Positions 16,557-25,374 of a DNA stretch of 64,000 nt are shown here, in pieces. The notes under the pieces are model-generated. The model was not told the origin of the DNA. It did no database searches and saw nothing but the letters and a program-made list of their open reading frames with translations. The position numbers and the translations under genes were made by a program. Within the stretch, counting starts at the first letter, position 1; every line of letters starts with the position of its first letter. The DNA is from Streptomyces sp. A1277 (lineage in GTDB: Bacteria > Actinomycetota > Actinomycetes > Streptomycetales > Streptomycetaceae), in the NCBI RefSeq assembly GCF_004795015.1, contig NZ_SSBI01000019.1:1-64000 (forward strand), given 5' to 3'.

Positions 16557-17939
16557 CTAACACTCGATGATGTTCACCGCGAGCCCGCCCCGGGCCGTTT
16601 CCTTGTACTTGACGGACATGTCCGCCCCGGTCTCCTTCATCGTCTTGATGACCTTGTCGAGGGATACCTTGTGGCTCCCGTCGCCGCGCAGCGCCATCTT
16701 CGCCGCGGTGACCGCCTTCACCGCGGCCATGCCGTTGCGCTCGATGCACGGGATCTGGACGAGGCCGCCGACCGGGTCGCAGGTCAGGCCCAGGTTGTGT
16801 TCCATGCCGATCTCGGCGGCGTTCTCGACCTGTTCGGGGCTGCCGCCCAGGACCTCGGCGAGGGCGCCGGCGGCCATGGAGCAGGCGGAGCCGACCTCGC
16901 CCTGGCAGCCGACCTCGGCGCCGGAGATGGAGGCGTTCTCCTTGAACAGCATGCCGATGGCGCCGGCGGCGAGCAGGAAGCGGACGATGCTGTCGTCCTT
17001 CTCGGCCTCGGTGGCGCCGCCCGCCGCGAAGTTCATGTAGTAGTGCAGGACCGCCGGGATGATGCCGGCCGCGCCGTTCGTCGGGGCGGTGACGACGCGG
17101 CCGCCCGCGGCGTTCTCCTCGTTGACCGCCATCGCGTAGAGCGTGATCCACTCCATGGCGTGGGTCTGCGGGTCGCCCTCCGCGCGCAGCTGGCGGGCGG
17201 TCTTCGCGGCGCGGCGGTGGACCTTGAGGCCGCCGGGCAGGATGCCCTCGCGGGCCATGCCCCGCGACACGCACGCCTGCATGGCGCGCCAGATGTCCAG
17301 GAGGCCGGAGCGGATCTCGTCCTCGGTGCGCCAGGCGCGCTCGTTCTCCAGCATCAGCGAGGAGATGGACAGGCCGGTCTCGCGGGCCGTGCGCAGCAGC
17401 TCGTCGCCGGTGCGGAAGGGGTACTTCAAGACCGTGTCGTCGAGCACGATCCGGTCCTCGCCCACGGCGTCCTCGTCCACGACGAAGCCGCCGCCGACCG
17501 AGTAGTACGTCTTCTCCAGGAGTGGGGCGCCCTCGGCGTCGTACGCGAAGACGGTCATGCCGTTGGCGTGGTACGGGAGCGCCTTGCGGCGGTGCAGGAC
17601 CAGCTGCTCGTCCGCGTCGAAGTCGATCTCGTGCATGCCGAGGAGGTTGATCCGGCCGGTGGTGCGGATCGCCTCGACCCGGTCGTCGGCGGTCTCGACG
17701 TCGACCGTGCGGGGGGACTCGCCCTCCAGGCCGAGCAGGACCGCCTTGGGGGTGCCGTGGCCGTGGCCGGTGGCGCCGAGGGAGCCGTACAGCTCGGCGC
17801 GCAGCGAGGCGGTGTGGGCGAGCAGGCCCTCGTTCTTCAGGCGGCGCGCGAACATACGGGCCGCGCGCATGGGGCCGACCGTATGGGAGCTGGACGGGCC
17901 GATGCCGATCGAGAACAGGTCGAAGACCGAGATGGCCAC
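16557..17939 (-). CDS. sdaA: L-serine dehydratase (iron-sulfur, single chain)
   Basis: Deaminates L-serine to pyruvate and ammonia in the cytoplasm, using an oxygen-sensitive 4Fe-4S cluster. The 460-residue chain carries the beta-type domain first ([20 protein letters not shown], residues ~8-27) and the catalytic alpha-type domain after about residue 170, with cysteine motifs [15 protein letters not shown] and [18 protein letters not shown], expected to include the cluster ligands. The start is GTG at 17939 with AGGAG at good spacing. It is the last gene of the gcvT-gcvH-glyA-sdaA run. Downstream of SHMT it would drain serine made from glycine, so induction by glycine makes metabolic sense. 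Confidence 0.95.
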   Translation of the reverse strand: MAISVFDLFSIGIGPSSSHTVGPMRAARMFARRLKNEGLLAHTASLRAELYGSLGATGHGHGTPKAVLLGLEGESPRTVDVETADDRVEAIRTTGRINLLGMHEIDFDADEQLVLHRRKALPYHANGMTVFAYDAEGAPLLEKTYYSVGGGFVVDEDAVGEDRIVLDDTVLKYPFRTGDELLRTARETGLSISSLMLENERAWRTEDEIRSGLLDIWRAMQACVSRGMAREGILPGGLKVHRRAAKTARQLRAEGDPQTHAMEWITLYAMAVNEENAAGGRVVTAPTNGAAGIIPAVLHYYMNFAAGGATEAEKDDSIVRFLLAAGAIGMLFKENASISGAEVGCQGEVGSACSMAAGALAEVLGGSPEQVENAAEIGMEHNLGLTCDPVGGLVQIPCIERNGMAAVKAVTAAKMALRGDGSHKVSLDKVIKTMKETGADMSVKYKETARGGLAVNIIEC

Positions 17940-18028
17940 GGGGTGACTCCTAAGGGTTGGTAGACGCCGTTGTCCGCCGGGTGGTGCGGTACGGGCCGGA
18001 TCGGCCCGAAGAACAAGGGGCAAGGGAT

Positions 18029-18066
18029 GGGGCACCGTGCTCACTGTTCAGTGTGCGCGGTGCCCC
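18029..18066 (-). terminator. hairpin behind glyA
   Basis: GGGGCACCG (18029-18037) pairs with CGGTGCCCC (18058-18066), with an inner CACTG/CAGTG pair, about 30 bp past the glyA stop. It may partly separate glyA from sdaA. Confidence 0.65.
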
Positions 18067-18094
18067 TCCCGGAAACGCAAACGTGCTGGTCCGG

Positions 18095-19354
18095 CTACTT
18101 CAGGCCGGGGTACAGCGGAAACTTCTCGGCGAGCTTCGCGACCCGGGCCTTCAGGTCGTCCGCGTCGTAGGACGGCTTGAGGGCGGAGGCGATGATCTCG
18201 GCGACCTCGGTGAAGTCCTCCGTCTGGAAACCGCGGGTGGCCAGGGCCGGGGTGCCGATCCGCAGGCCCGAGGTGACCATCGGCGGCCGCGGGTCGTTGG
18301 GGATGGCGTTCCGGTTGACCGTGATGCCCAGCTCGTGGAGCCGGTCCTCGGCCTGCTGTCCGTCCAGCTCGGAGTTGCGCAGGTCGACCAGGACCAGGTG
18401 CACGTCCGTGCCGCCGGACAGGACGGAGACGCCCACCTCGGTGACGTCCGGCTGCACCAGGCGCTCGGCCAGGATGCGGGCGCCGTCCAGGGTGCGCTGC
18501 TGGCGCTCCTTGAACTCCTCGCCCGCCGCGACCTTGAACGAGACCGCCTTGGCCGCGATCACGTGCTCCAGCGGGCCGCCCTGCTGACCCGGGAAGACCG
18601 CCGAGTTGATCTTCTTGGCGAGCTCCTGGGTGGAGAGGATCACACCGCCGCGCGGACCGCCGAGGGTCTTGTGCGTGGTGGTGGTGACGACGTGGGCGTG
18701 CGGCACCGGGTTGGGGTGCAGGCCCGCGGCGACCAGACCGGCGAAGTGCGCCATGTCGACCATCAGGTACGCGCCGACCTCGTCCGCGATGCGGCGGAAG
18801 GCGGCGAAGTCCAGCTGACGCGGGTACGCGGACCAGCCGGCGACGATCAGCTGCGGCTTGGACTCCTTGGCCAGGCGCTCGACCTCGGCCATGTCCACGG
18901 TGCCGGTGTCGTCCACGTGGTACGGGACCACGTTGTAGAGCTTGCCGGAGAAGTTGATCTTCATGCCGTGGGTGAGGTGACCGCCGTGCGCCAGGTTCAG
19001 GCCCATGATCGTGTCGCCCGGCTTCAGCAGCGCGAACATCGCGGCGGCGTTGGCCTGCGCACCGGAGTGCGGCTGGACGTTCGCGGCCTCGGCACCGAAG
19101 AGCGCCTTGATGCGGTCGATCGCGATCTGCTCGACCACGTCGACGTGCTCGCAGCCGCCGTAGTAGCGGCGGCCGGGGTAGCCCTCGGCGTACTTGTTGG
19201 TCAGGACGGAGCCCTGCGCCTCCATGACGGCGACGGGAGCGAAGTTCTCCGAGGCGATCATTTCGAGCGTGGACTGCTGGCGGAGGAGCTCGGCGTCGAC
19301 GGCGGCGGCGACGTCCGGGTCCAGCTCGTGGAGGGAGGAGTTGAGAAGCGACAT
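18095..19354 (-). CDS. glyA: serine hydroxymethyltransferase
   Basis: A PLP enzyme of 419 residues that interconverts serine plus tetrahydrofolate with glycine plus 5,10-methylene-tetrahydrofolate. Family hallmarks are clear: LEMIASENF near the N-terminus, the tetrahydrofolate/PLP region [13 protein letters not shown], the [12 protein letters not shown] strand with the PLP-binding Asp, and the Schiff-base lysine in [14 protein letters not shown] (about residue 230). Length is normal for bacterial SHMT. It lies 20 bp after gcvH, so methylene-THF from the glycine cleavage system can be used at once to turn a second glycine into serine. Confidence 0.97.
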   Translation of the reverse strand: MSLLNSSLHELDPDVAAAVDAELLRQQSTLEMIASENFAPVAVMEAQGSVLTNKYAEGYPGRRYYGGCEHVDVVEQIAIDRIKALFGAEAANVQPHSGAQANAAAMFALLKPGDTIMGLNLAHGGHLTHGMKINFSGKLYNVVPYHVDDTGTVDMAEVERLAKESKPQLIVAGWSAYPRQLDFAAFRRIADEVGAYLMVDMAHFAGLVAAGLHPNPVPHAHVVTTTTHKTLGGPRGGVILSTQELAKKINSAVFPGQQGGPLEHVIAAKAVSFKVAAGEEFKERQQRTLDGARILAERLVQPDVTEVGVSVLSGGTDVHLVLVDLRNSELDGQQAEDRLHELGITVNRNAIPNDPRPPMVTSGLRIGTPALATRGFQTEDFTEVAEIIASALKPSYDADDLKARVAKLAEKFPLYPGLK

Positions 19355-19374
19355 CAGGTGGTCCCTTGGGGTCT

Positions 19375-19752
19375 TTAGTTGCCGGAGAACTCGGTGTACT
19401 CGTCGGCGGAGAGCAGGTCCTTCGGCTCCTCCGCGACACGTACCTTGAACAGCCAGCCGCCTTCGAACGGAGCGGAGTTCACCAGTGACGGGTCGTCCAC
19501 GACGTCCTGGTTGGAGGCCGTGACCTCACCGGTCACCGGCGAGTACAGGTCGCTGACCGACTTGGTCGACTCCAGCTCACCGCAGGTCTCGCCCGCGGTC
19601 ACCGTGTCACCGACCTCGGGGAGCTGGGCGTAGACGACGTCGCCGAGCGCGTTGGCCGCGTGCTCCGTGATGCCGACCGTGGCCACACCGTCCTCGACGG
19701 CCGACAGCCACTCGTGCTCCTTGCTGTACCGCAGCTGCTGGGGGTTGCTCAT
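19375..19752 (-). CDS. gcvH: glycine cleavage system H protein
   Basis: The 125-residue lipoyl carrier of the glycine cleavage complex shuttles the aminomethyl group between the P and T proteins. The lipoylation site is Lys64 in [19 protein letters not shown]. Other conserved parts are the N-terminal YSKEHEWL and the C-terminal GGWLFKV. Length is standard. It lies between gcvT and glyA on the minus strand. The P protein gene is not in this window, so the complex must be completed from elsewhere. Confidence 0.97.
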   Translation of the reverse strand: MSNPQQLRYSKEHEWLSAVEDGVATVGITEHAANALGDVVYAQLPEVGDTVTAGETCGELESTKSVSDLYSPVTGEVTASNQDVVDDPSLVNSAPFEGGWLFKVRVAEEPKDLLSADEYTEFSGN

Positions 19753-19854
19753 GACCTGAATTCTCCTGTACGCGGGGGAGTGCTGATGAACGGTGGTCTT
19801 ACGGTGTGAGACGGGACTGCGTCACGTACGCGGAGCCCGCCGGGTCCTACGCTT

Positions 19855-20970
19855 CTACTTCTGCCGCTTGTAGAAGGGGAGCGCCACGACCTCGTACGGC
19901 TCGTGGCTGCCCCGGATGTCCACGGCGACGCCCGCGGTGCCCGGCTCGGCGTGCGCCGCGTCGACGTACGCCATGGCGATCGGCTTGCCCAGGGTGGGGG
20001 AGGGGGCGCCGGAGGTGACCTCGCCGACGGCCTGGCCGTCCGCGACGACCGGGAACCCGGCGCGCGGCACCCGGCGGCCCTCGGCGACCAGGCCGACGAG
20101 CTTGCGGGGCGGGGCGGTCTCGGCGCGCTCGGCGGCGGCCTCCAGCGCCTTGCGGCCGACGAAGTCGCCGTCCTTCTCGAACTTCACGACCCGGCCGAGC
20201 CCGGCGTCGAACGGGGTCAGCGAGGTGGTCAGCTCGTGCCCGTACAGCGGCATGCCCGCCTCCAGGCGCAGCGTGTCGCGGCAGGAGAGCCCGCACGGGA
20301 TCAGGCCGTGCGGGGCGCCGGCCTCGGTGAGCGCCTTCCACAGCTGCTCGGCGTACTCGGGGGCGACGAACAGCTCGAAGCCGTCCTCGCCGGTGTAGCC
20401 GGTCCGGGCGATCAGCGCGGGCGTCCCGGCGACCGTGCCGGGCAGCCCGGCGTAGTACTTCAGGCCGTCCAGGTCCGCGTCGGTCACGGACGCGAGGATC
20501 GCGGGGGACTCGGGGCCCTGGACGGCGAGCAGCGCGTACGCGTCGCGGTCGTCGCGCACCTCGGCGTCGAAGCCGGCGGCGCGCTCGGTGATCGTGTCGA
20601 GGACGAGCTGGGCGTTGCCGGCGTTGGCGACGACCATGTACTCCTCCTCCTGGAGGCGGTACACGATCAGGTCGTCCAGGATGCCGCCGTCCTCGGCGCA
20701 GATCATCGTGTAGCGGGCGCGGCCGACCGGGACGGTGCCGATGTTGCCGACCAGCGCGTAGTTCAGCAGGTCCACGGCCTGGGGGCCGGTGACGGTGATC
20801 TCGCCCATGTGGGAGAGGTCGAAGAGGCCGGCCTTCGTGCGGACGGCGTTGTGCTCGTCGCGCTCGCTGGCGTAGCGCAGCGGCATGTCCCAGCCCGCGA
20901 AGTCGGTCATCGTGGCGCCCAGCGAGCGGTGCAGGGCGTCGAGGGCTGTGAGACGGGGGGTGGTGCTCAT
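19855..20970 (-). CDS. gcvT: glycine cleavage system T protein (aminomethyltransferase)
   Basis: Transfers the methylene carbon from aminomethyl-lipoyl H protein to tetrahydrofolate and releases ammonia. The 371-residue chain shows the N-terminal folate-binding region (DFAGWDMPLRY, then GLFDLSHMGEI), the central ARTGYTGEDGFELF motif and C-terminal DFVGRKAL. The ATG at 20970 is preferred over the upstream one at 21021 because GGGAGCC precedes it and the extra 17 residues overlap riboswitch sequence. It is the first gene behind a tandem glycine riboswitch and heads the run gcvT-gcvH-glyA-sdaA. Confidence 0.96.
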   Translation of the reverse strand: MSTTPRLTALDALHRSLGATMTDFAGWDMPLRYASERDEHNAVRTKAGLFDLSHMGEITVTGPQAVDLLNYALVGNIGTVPVGRARYTMICAEDGGILDDLIVYRLQEEEYMVVANAGNAQLVLDTITERAAGFDAEVRDDRDAYALLAVQGPESPAILASVTDADLDGLKYYAGLPGTVAGTPALIARTGYTGEDGFELFVAPEYAEQLWKALTEAGAPHGLIPCGLSCRDTLRLEAGMPLYGHELTTSLTPFDAGLGRVVKFEKDGDFVGRKALEAAAERAETAPPRKLVGLVAEGRRVPRAGFPVVADGQAVGEVTSGAPSPTLGKPIAMAYVDAAHAEPGTAGVAVDIRGSHEPYEVVALPFYKRQK

Positions 20971-21004
20971 GGACGGGGCTCCCAGGGCATGACGACGAGG
21001 ACGA

Positions 21005-21197
21005 TCCTCCCCATCTGTCATCGGAACCTGAGAGGTTCGCCGAGAGACCCCGCGGGGGTTCGGCTTGCACCTTGGGTGGAGCCGCGGCGCGGCTCGCTTT
21101 TCAGATCTGCCTCATCCACGCGGTACGGGGCCTGAGAGATTCAAGGGAGGATCTTGCTCCTTCGGCGCCCGGCACGGTGACCGGGACTCTCCCGCGC
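21005..21197 (-). promoter_or_regulatory. tandem glycine riboswitch upstream of gcvT
   Basis: Read on the minus strand, the first aptamer (about 21197-21105) has GCGGGAGAGTCCC, GCCGAAGGAGCAA and TCTCTCAGGC. The second (about 21100-21005) has GGTGCAAGCCG, CGGCGAACCTCTCAGG and CCGATGACAGATGGGGAGG. These are the conserved cores of the gcvT-type glycine riboswitch, and the two-aptamer arrangement allows joint glycine sensing. It ends about 35 nt before the gcvT start, so glycine should turn on the cleavage genes. I cannot tell from sequence alone whether control is on transcription or translation. Confidence 0.9.
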
Positions 21198-21387
21198 GGA
21201 TTCAAGCGGCCTGTATGCAGTTGGCGGGGTCATCATCGCACGCATCCGGGAGGAGTGGGGCGCCGGGACAGGTGCGGTCGGTCACCGGATTCCGGCGGGT
21301 CGCACGGTTGTGGCGCATTACCTTTTCTTTACACTTCGCGGGTATGTACCGGCCGTGCACGCGCCGGCCATACGGCAGGGGGAGGCG

Positions 21388-22086
21388 ATGACGTTGCGAT
21401 ACGCGACGACCGCGGGGCTTCGCGGACACGGCCCGGTGCGCGACGCGCCGCCCGCGCAGCCGGGCTCGCCCGCCCGCCGCGCGGCGGCGTTACGCGCCCC
21501 CGTCGTCCGGGACCTGCGCGGCCGGGCCGGGCGCGGCCCGCGCGTCCTGCGCTTCACCGCCGGGGACATCGTGGTGGTCTCCGGGCTGCCCGGCAGCGGC
21601 AAGTCCACCCTGATCGCCCGCGCCGCCCCGGCGCACGCCGTCGACTCCCAGGACGCCCGGGACCGCTGGGCCGCCCGGCTGCCCCGCTCGGTCCCCTACC
21701 TCCTCTACCGCCCGCTCGTCCGGCTCGCCCACTACTGGGGCCTGCGGCGGGTCCTGCGCTCCGGCGCCTCCGTCGTGGTGCACGACTGCGGCACCCAGGC
21801 ATGGGTGCGCGCCCGGCTCGCCCGCCACGCCCGCCGCCGCGGCCGCGGCCTGCACCTGGTCCTGCTCGACGTCAGCCCGCGGACCGCCCGTGAAGGACAG
21901 CGCGCCCGGGGACGCGGCGTCTCCGGATACGCCTTCGCCCGGCACCGCAGGGCCGTGCGGCGGTTGCTGCGGGACATCTCGACCGGACTGCTGCCGCGCG
22001 GCTGCGCCTCGGCCGTGCTGCTGGACCGGGACGCGGCCGGGCTCCTCGCGCGGATCACGTTTGCTGACGCACAGACCGACAGCTGA
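21388..22086 (+). CDS. P-loop ATP-binding protein (AAA/kinase-like)
   Basis: A 232-residue protein whose clearest feature is a Walker A motif, GLPGSGKST, at about residues 68-76, preceded by a strand (GDIVVVS). The central VVVHDCGTQAW and LHLVLLDVSP segments fit the strands of a small kinase-like P-loop fold of the zeta-toxin/AAA_33 type. The arginine-rich helices later may bind nucleotide or nucleic acid. Substrate unknown. The ATG at 21388 is chosen because GGGGGAGG sits just upstream; an earlier in-frame ATG at 21310 lies in promoter-like AT-rich sequence. It is divergent from the riboswitch-controlled genes. Confidence 0.75.
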   Translation: MTLRYATTAGLRGHGPVRDAPPAQPGSPARRAAALRAPVVRDLRGRAGRGPRVLRFTAGDIVVVSGLPGSGKSTLIARAAPAHAVDSQDARDRWAARLPRSVPYLLYRPLVRLAHYWGLRRVLRSGASVVVHDCGTQAWVRARLARHARRRGRGLHLVLLDVSPRTAREGQRARGRGVSGYAFARHRRAVRRLLRDISTGLLPRGCASAVLLDRDAAGLLARITFADAQTDS

Positions 22087-22200
22087 GCGCGGTCCGTCCA
22101 AAAGCCGGACAGTAGCCACGAGACGAAGGGTGCGGGACAGCGCGCACCGGAACAGGCCCTACCCTCTTGCTGCACGGCATCGGGGTGAGAGAGGGAAGCA

Positions 22201-22995
22201 GTGGACATTCCTGCACAGGCCGGGAGCCAGCCGCAGGGCGGATGGCCGGCCAATGAACTCGAAGAGGTGCTGGGCGCCTCGCTCGGCGTCCCGGAGGCGG
22301 GCGGCCGCCTCGTGGAGGTGCTCGGGCGCAGCAACGTCTGGGTGCCCCTGCCGGGCGGCGGCGGGCCCGACGCCCGCGACCTCGACCTGCCCACGCTGGA
22401 GATCGAGGGCGCCGCGTACGTCCCCGTCTTCAGCTCCGAGCAGCAGTTCCTCGCCTGCGTCGGCGCGCACATGTCGTTCACGGTGGCCCCCGCCCGCGAC
22501 TTCGCCCGCGGTCTGCCCCCGCAGCTCGGCATCGCGGTGAACCCGGGCGGTGCCGTCGGCATGCCGCTGCCCCCGCCCGCCGTCGCGGAGCTCTGCAGGG
22601 CCGGACGAACCCCGCTCGACGGCCCGGCCGTCGGCGGCAGGGTGCGGCTGTTCGAGCCGGACTGGCAGGAGGAGCCCGTCGACTTCCTGGCCGCCGCGGC
22701 CGGCGAGTTCGAGGAGAGCGGCGTCGTGCTCGGTGCCCGCCGGGCCCTTGCCAGCATCGAGGGCGGCGACCCCGTCCTCTTCGTCGGTGTCGAGCTCTCC
22801 ACCTGGGAGGGCGCCGGGCAGAGCGCCCCCATGGACGCCCTGGGCCGGGCGCTGGGCCGCGTCGAGGTGCCCTGGCCGGTCAACCTCGTGCTGCTCGACA
22901 TGGCGCAGGACCCGGTCGCCGACTGGATGCGCGAGCGGGTGCGGCCGTTCTACACGCGCGCGGGCGCTCAGGGGTCCGGCCCGTTCGCGGGATGA
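22201..22995 (+). CDS. SseB-family protein
   Basis: A 264-residue soluble protein made of an N-terminal SseB domain (about 20-120, with the LEIEGAAYVPVFSSEQQF core) and a C-terminal SseB_C-like domain ending in VADWMRERVRPFYTRAG. E. coli SseB was named for raising serine sensitivity when overexpressed; its biochemical role is unknown. The start is GTG at 22201 after GAGAGGGAAGCA. A second SseB-type gene follows 170 bp later, and the pair sits close to the glycine/serine genes. That is suggestive, but not evidence of a serine-related role here. Confidence 0.85.
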   Translation: MDIPAQAGSQPQGGWPANELEEVLGASLGVPEAGGRLVEVLGRSNVWVPLPGGGGPDARDLDLPTLEIEGAAYVPVFSSEQQFLACVGAHMSFTVAPARDFARGLPPQLGIAVNPGGAVGMPLPPPAVAELCRAGRTPLDGPAVGGRVRLFEPDWQEEPVDFLAAAAGEFEESGVVLGARRALASIEGGDPVLFVGVELSTWEGAGQSAPMDALGRALGRVEVPWPVNLVLLDMAQDPVADWMRERVRPFYTRAGAQGSGPFAG

Positions 22996-23164
22996 CGGGG
23001 CCGGCCCGCGGCGTCAAGCCGGTGACAGTACCGCCGCATAAGCTGGTTTGATGGCCGAAGGCCCGTGCCCGGTGGCCGAAGGCCGGCGGCTCGGCACCGC
23101 GCCGCACCCGAGTGCCCCGGGGCGGCAGGCCGAAACAGAGGATCGACGAGGGGCGGGACCCAGG

Positions 23165-23986
23165 GTGAGTGCGTCAGGCACGGGGGCGGCCGACGGGGTC
23201 TTCCCCGCTCGAGCGGAGCCGAGAGGTCCGGGACAGGTCGAGCACATGCTGCGCCAGGTCACGCCCGGGCGCTACGACGCGTACGAGGCGCTGCTGCAGG
23301 CCCTGGCGGCCGACCGGGTCTGGATGCTCCTCTGGCACGGCCGCCCGGGCGCCCCCGACGCCCAGTACGGCAACATGGAGGTCGACGGGCTCGGCTACGC
23401 CCCCTGCGTCACCTCCGCCCAGGAGCTCTCCGCCAGCGGCTGGAACCGGGACCACGAGGTCGTCGCTGGCCTCGACATCGCCCGCGCCCTCTACCCCGAC
23501 CGCTGGGGCATCTGGCTCAACCCGCACGGCCCCGGCGGCGGCGTCGGCGTCCCCTGGCTGGACCTGCGCCGCATCGCCACCGGCCTCGACCGGATGCCCG
23601 CGGGGCCGCTGCGGATCAGCGAGCCCGCCATCGAGATCCCGCAGTTCTACGCCCAGCTCGCGCGAAACGCCCACCACACGCCGGCGATCCGCTCGCTGCG
23701 CCGCGCCTGGGTGCAGCCCGCGCTCGGCGTCCCGTACCTCGCCATCGGCCTCGACCTGTACGACACGAGCTCGCCGTCCGTGGACGCGGTGCGCGCGATG
23801 ATGCGGCAGTCGGTCGGCGCCGTCCCGGACGGGCTGCCCGTCTCCACGGTCGCCCTGTCCGACGAGTACGACCCCGTTGCGATGTGGCTGCGCGCCGGCG
23901 CCCGGCCCTTCTACGACCGCGAGGCGCACGCCGCCCCGGGTTACGGCTACCCGCAGGCCCCCGGCGCGGCTCCGCACGCGTACTGA
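23165..23986 (+). CDS. second SseB-family protein
   Basis: A 273-residue paralogue of the preceding SseB protein. It keeps the SseB-type core (RVWMLLWHG, then YGNMEVDGLGYAPCVTSAQEL) and the characteristic C-terminal ending YDPVAMWLRAGARPFYDREA. The GTG at 23165 is preferred because an earlier in-frame ATG at 23051 adds about 38 residues of low-complexity sequence without a conserved pattern; that longer form cannot be excluded. The last ~20 residues are a Gly/Tyr/Pro/Ala-rich tail. Function unknown; the tandem arrangement suggests the two proteins could form a heteromer. Confidence 0.82.
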   Translation: MSASGTGAADGVFPARAEPRGPGQVEHMLRQVTPGRYDAYEALLQALAADRVWMLLWHGRPGAPDAQYGNMEVDGLGYAPCVTSAQELSASGWNRDHEVVAGLDIARALYPDRWGIWLNPHGPGGGVGVPWLDLRRIATGLDRMPAGPLRISEPAIEIPQFYAQLARNAHHTPAIRSLRRAWVQPALGVPYLAIGLDLYDTSSPSVDAVRAMMRQSVGAVPDGLPVSTVALSDEYDPVAMWLRAGARPFYDREAHAAPGYGYPQAPGAAPHAY

Positions 23987-24337
23987 CGGCGCGTCGGCGG
24001 CCTGCGCATTCTCGGGGCATTCGTCAGCTGCTCAACGCTCTTGCGCGGTATGACCGTTATTGCTGATAAGTGACCGAGAGGTCCGCTCGGTGAGCATGGT
24101 TGTCCGGATACCGGAAGCATTCTGACGGCATCACGTTTGAGCAAACATTCCCCGTGAGGTCTGGCGGGGGGTCGCGAAGTGACTGAAGACTCCACGCAGC
24201 AGGTGCTCCCTGCCCTACGTGCCCCGCTTCTCACCAGGGCATGTCCGGCCGAGCCCTCGCGCCATTCAGCTACGAAGAAGCCGCTACCGCGGCGGTCACG
24301 GGCCGGCCATCGCCGGCCGAGAGGGGTCTCCAGCGCA
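23987..24337. other. upstream region of the peptide ABC operon
   Basis: No confident gene. It contains an inverted repeat ACCGAG / CTCGGT (24073-24078 and 24086-24091, 7-nt spacer) in a less GC-rich stretch that probably holds the promoter. A GTG at 24179 could extend the first permease by 53 residues of non-membrane, basic sequence. Confidence 0.45.
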
Positions 24338-25330
24338 ATGACGGCACCTATCGAGACCACTGGGGCGGATGCGCGGCCCGAAGCGGTGCTGGAAGGCGCG
24401 GGCCGTAAGGAGATCGAGGGCCGTTCGCTCGGCCGCATCGCCTGGACCCGCTTCAAGCGGGACAAGGCGGCGATGGCCGGTGGCATCGTTGTCGTGCTGC
24501 TGATCCTCACCGCGGTGTTCTCCAAGCCGCTCCAGTCGCTCCTGGGGCTCGACCCCGACGCGTTCAACCAGGGCCTGGTCGACCCCATCATGCTGGCGCC
24601 CAAGGGCGACTTCGGCGGGATGAGCTGGGACCACCCGCTCGGTGTCGAGCCGCAGACCGGCCGCGACATCCTCGCCCGCATCCTCGAAGGCTCCTGGGTC
24701 TCGCTCGTGGTCGCCGTCGGCTCGACCCTGCTGTCCGTCGCCATCGGCGTCGTCATGGGCGTCGTGGCCGGGTTCTACGGCGGCTGGGTGGACAGCCTCA
24801 TCAGCCGGCTGATGGACACCTTCCTCGCCTTCCCGCTGCTGCTCTTCGCGATCTCCATCTCCGCCTCCCTGCAGGGCAACGCCTTCGGGATGGAAGGGCT
24901 CACGCTGCGGATCGCGGTCCTGATCTTCGTGATCGGCTTCTTCAGCTGGCCCTACATCGGCCGCATCGTCCGCGCGCAGACCCTGTCGCTCCGCGAGCGC
25001 GAGTTCGTCGAGGCGGCCAGGTCGCTGGGCGCCCGCGGCCCGTTCATCCTCTTCCGCGAGCTGCTGCCCAACCTGGTCGCGCCGATCCTCGTGTACGCGA
25101 CGCTGCTGATCCCCACGAACATCCTCTTCGAGGCGGCGCTGTCCTTCCTGGGCGTGGGCATCGCCCCGCCCCAGGCTTCCTGGGGCGGCATGCTCACCCA
25201 GGCGGTCGACCTCTACGAGGTGGACCCGATGTTCATGGTCATCCCCGGCATGGCGATCTTCATCACCGTGCTGGCCTTCAACCTGCTGGGGGACGGGCTG
25301 CGTGACGCACTCGACCCTCGTGGCAAGTAA
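24338..25330 (+). CDS. peptide ABC transporter permease (DppC/OppC type)
   Basis: An inner-membrane permease of 330 residues for a binding-protein-dependent importer. It has one N-terminal helix (AMAGGIVVVLLILTAVF), an extracytoplasmic segment, then five more helices. The cytoplasmic EAA loop that contacts the ATPase is REFVEAARSLGARGPFILF. The N-terminal OppC_N-type domain and overall length fit DppC/OppC. The ATG at 24338 has GAGGGG 11 nt upstream. It heads an operon of permease, binding protein, second permease and two ATPases, an order different from the common binding-protein-first layout. Confidence 0.93.
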   Translation: MTAPIETTGADARPEAVLEGAGRKEIEGRSLGRIAWTRFKRDKAAMAGGIVVVLLILTAVFSKPLQSLLGLDPDAFNQGLVDPIMLAPKGDFGGMSWDHPLGVEPQTGRDILARILEGSWVSLVVAVGSTLLSVAIGVVMGVVAGFYGGWVDSLISRLMDTFLAFPLLLFAISISASLQGNAFGMEGLTLRIAVLIFVIGFFSWPYIGRIVRAQTLSLREREFVEAARSLGARGPFILFRELLPNLVAPILVYATLLIPTNILFEAALSFLGVGIAPPQASWGGMLTQAVDLYEVDPMFMVIPGMAIFITVLAFNLLGDGLRDALDPRGK

Positions 25331-25374
25331 ACGCGGCAGTGCCGCACAGGACTAGCGAGGGGGCTTTCCTCAGC

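Noticed and set aside
24179-24337. GTG start that would extend the first permease by 53 residues
   Set aside because: The extension is basic and not conserved-looking; ATG 24338 has its own ribosome binding site. It cannot be fully excluded.
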